Part shown: positions 5,796-6,229 of the stretch, one piece after another
Layout of the letters: the number at the start of each line of letters is the position of its first letter
How positions within the stretch are numbered: position 1 is the stretch's first letter
Source of the DNA: Candidatus Colicola caccequi
GTDB taxonomy: Bacteria > Bacteroidota > Bacteroidia > Bacteroidales > Paludibacteraceae
Assembly: GCA_018065205.1 (NCBI GenBank)
Contig: JAGHTR010000045.1
Coordinates: forward strand, 1-6,229
Direction of reading: 5' to 3'
DNA length: 6,229 nucleotides
Notes under the pieces: model-generated
The model's input: the letters and a program-made list of their open reading frames with translations, nothing else
Told to the model about the DNA's origin: nothing
Database searches by the model: none
Program-made: the position numbers and the translations under genes

Positions 5796-6229
5796 GACGA
5801 GAAAAAACAATGGGCCGACAATAAATATGGCAATGTCTATTTCTACGTTGTAGGCGACCAGGAAGTGGATGATGGTTCTAATAACTTAGATATTAACTAT
5901 GCTCACGCAGAGTTATACGCCTGCGATAGTAAATTCCCGAATATACACGATCCATATAAGCAATATTATATGACGTATCTTTTCTTGGCTCAACGCGAGG
6001 ATGATAATGCGATACCACAATTAGGCATTGAAATGTTGGCTCCCTCGCAATACTCGTTAGCCGTGACCAATGACGGCAAATCAACGGTATATAGTTCGGA
6101 CTATAAATCGACTGGTTCAGGATATGTCAATATCACCAATGGTAGTGCGCACTCATATTTTGATTTTCCAAGCAAGGCCGAAGCAGGTTATTCGACGGCT
6201 GCTATCCGTAAGTTACTGATGACTATTAC
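5796..6229 (+). pseudogene. Same-frame continuation of the secreted-protein gene after the TAA, cut by window edge
   Basis: After the TAA at 5793-5795 the same frame remains open for 144 codons to the right edge. It first completes the upstream module (DEKKQWADNKYGNVYFYVV), passes an acidic linker (GDQEVDDGSNN), and then enters a second beta-rich module (HAELYACDSKF, KQYYMTYLFLAQ, LGIEMLAPSQYSLAVTN). This module recalls the second module of the leftmost secreted protein. There is no start codon soon after the stop, so independent translation is unlikely; the first in-frame ATG is in the YYMTYLF segment. I read it as the detached rest of one gene, with a base-call error at the stop as the main alternative. 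Confidence 0.68.

Overview
The window looks like chromosomal DNA of a Bacteroidota bacterium, most likely an uncultured or gut/rumen-type Bacteroidales. Three things point there: perfect Bacteroidota-type promoters (TTTG, 20 bp, TAnnTTTG) upstream of prfB and of the tRNA synthetase gene; no convincing Shine-Dalgarno sequences; and secreted proteins and a lipoprotein of types common in that phylum. The exact genus cannot be read from the sequence.

Layout, right to left on the minus strand. prfB (release factor 2, 5208-4102) is followed after 4 nt by a secreted or outer-membrane beta-barrel-like protein (4097-3393), probably co-transcribed. Next, with its own promoter, comes an archaeal-type aspartyl-tRNA synthetase (3296-1914). 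It carries a His where discriminating enzymes carry Trp, which suggests charging of both tRNA-Asp and tRNA-Asn. A clear intrinsic terminator closes this unit (1903-1879). Then come an esterase lipoprotein (1812-904) and a secreted multidomain protein that runs off the left edge (848-1).

On the plus strand, a gene for another secreted protein starts at 5346, divergent from prfB across a 137-bp two-way promoter region. It is interrupted by an in-frame TAA at 5793-5795, yet the same frame stays open to the right edge, so it is probably a gene broken by a single nonsense change.

The most unusual non-coding signal is a set of heptanucleotide tandem arrays placed exactly between the start codon and the upstream gene end or terminator. 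Two (850-903 and 1814-1869) share the same units and lie before the lipoprotein and the secreted-protein gene. A third, with a different unit, fills the leader of the synthetase gene (3297-3338). On the transcript strand the first two leaders contain no G at all, which would keep the start region unfolded.

The housekeeping genes concern translation (tRNA charging and termination). The others concern the cell envelope and secretion. No RNA gene, insertion sequence, CRISPR array or phage feature was seen, and no gene-free stretch exceeds 300 bases.
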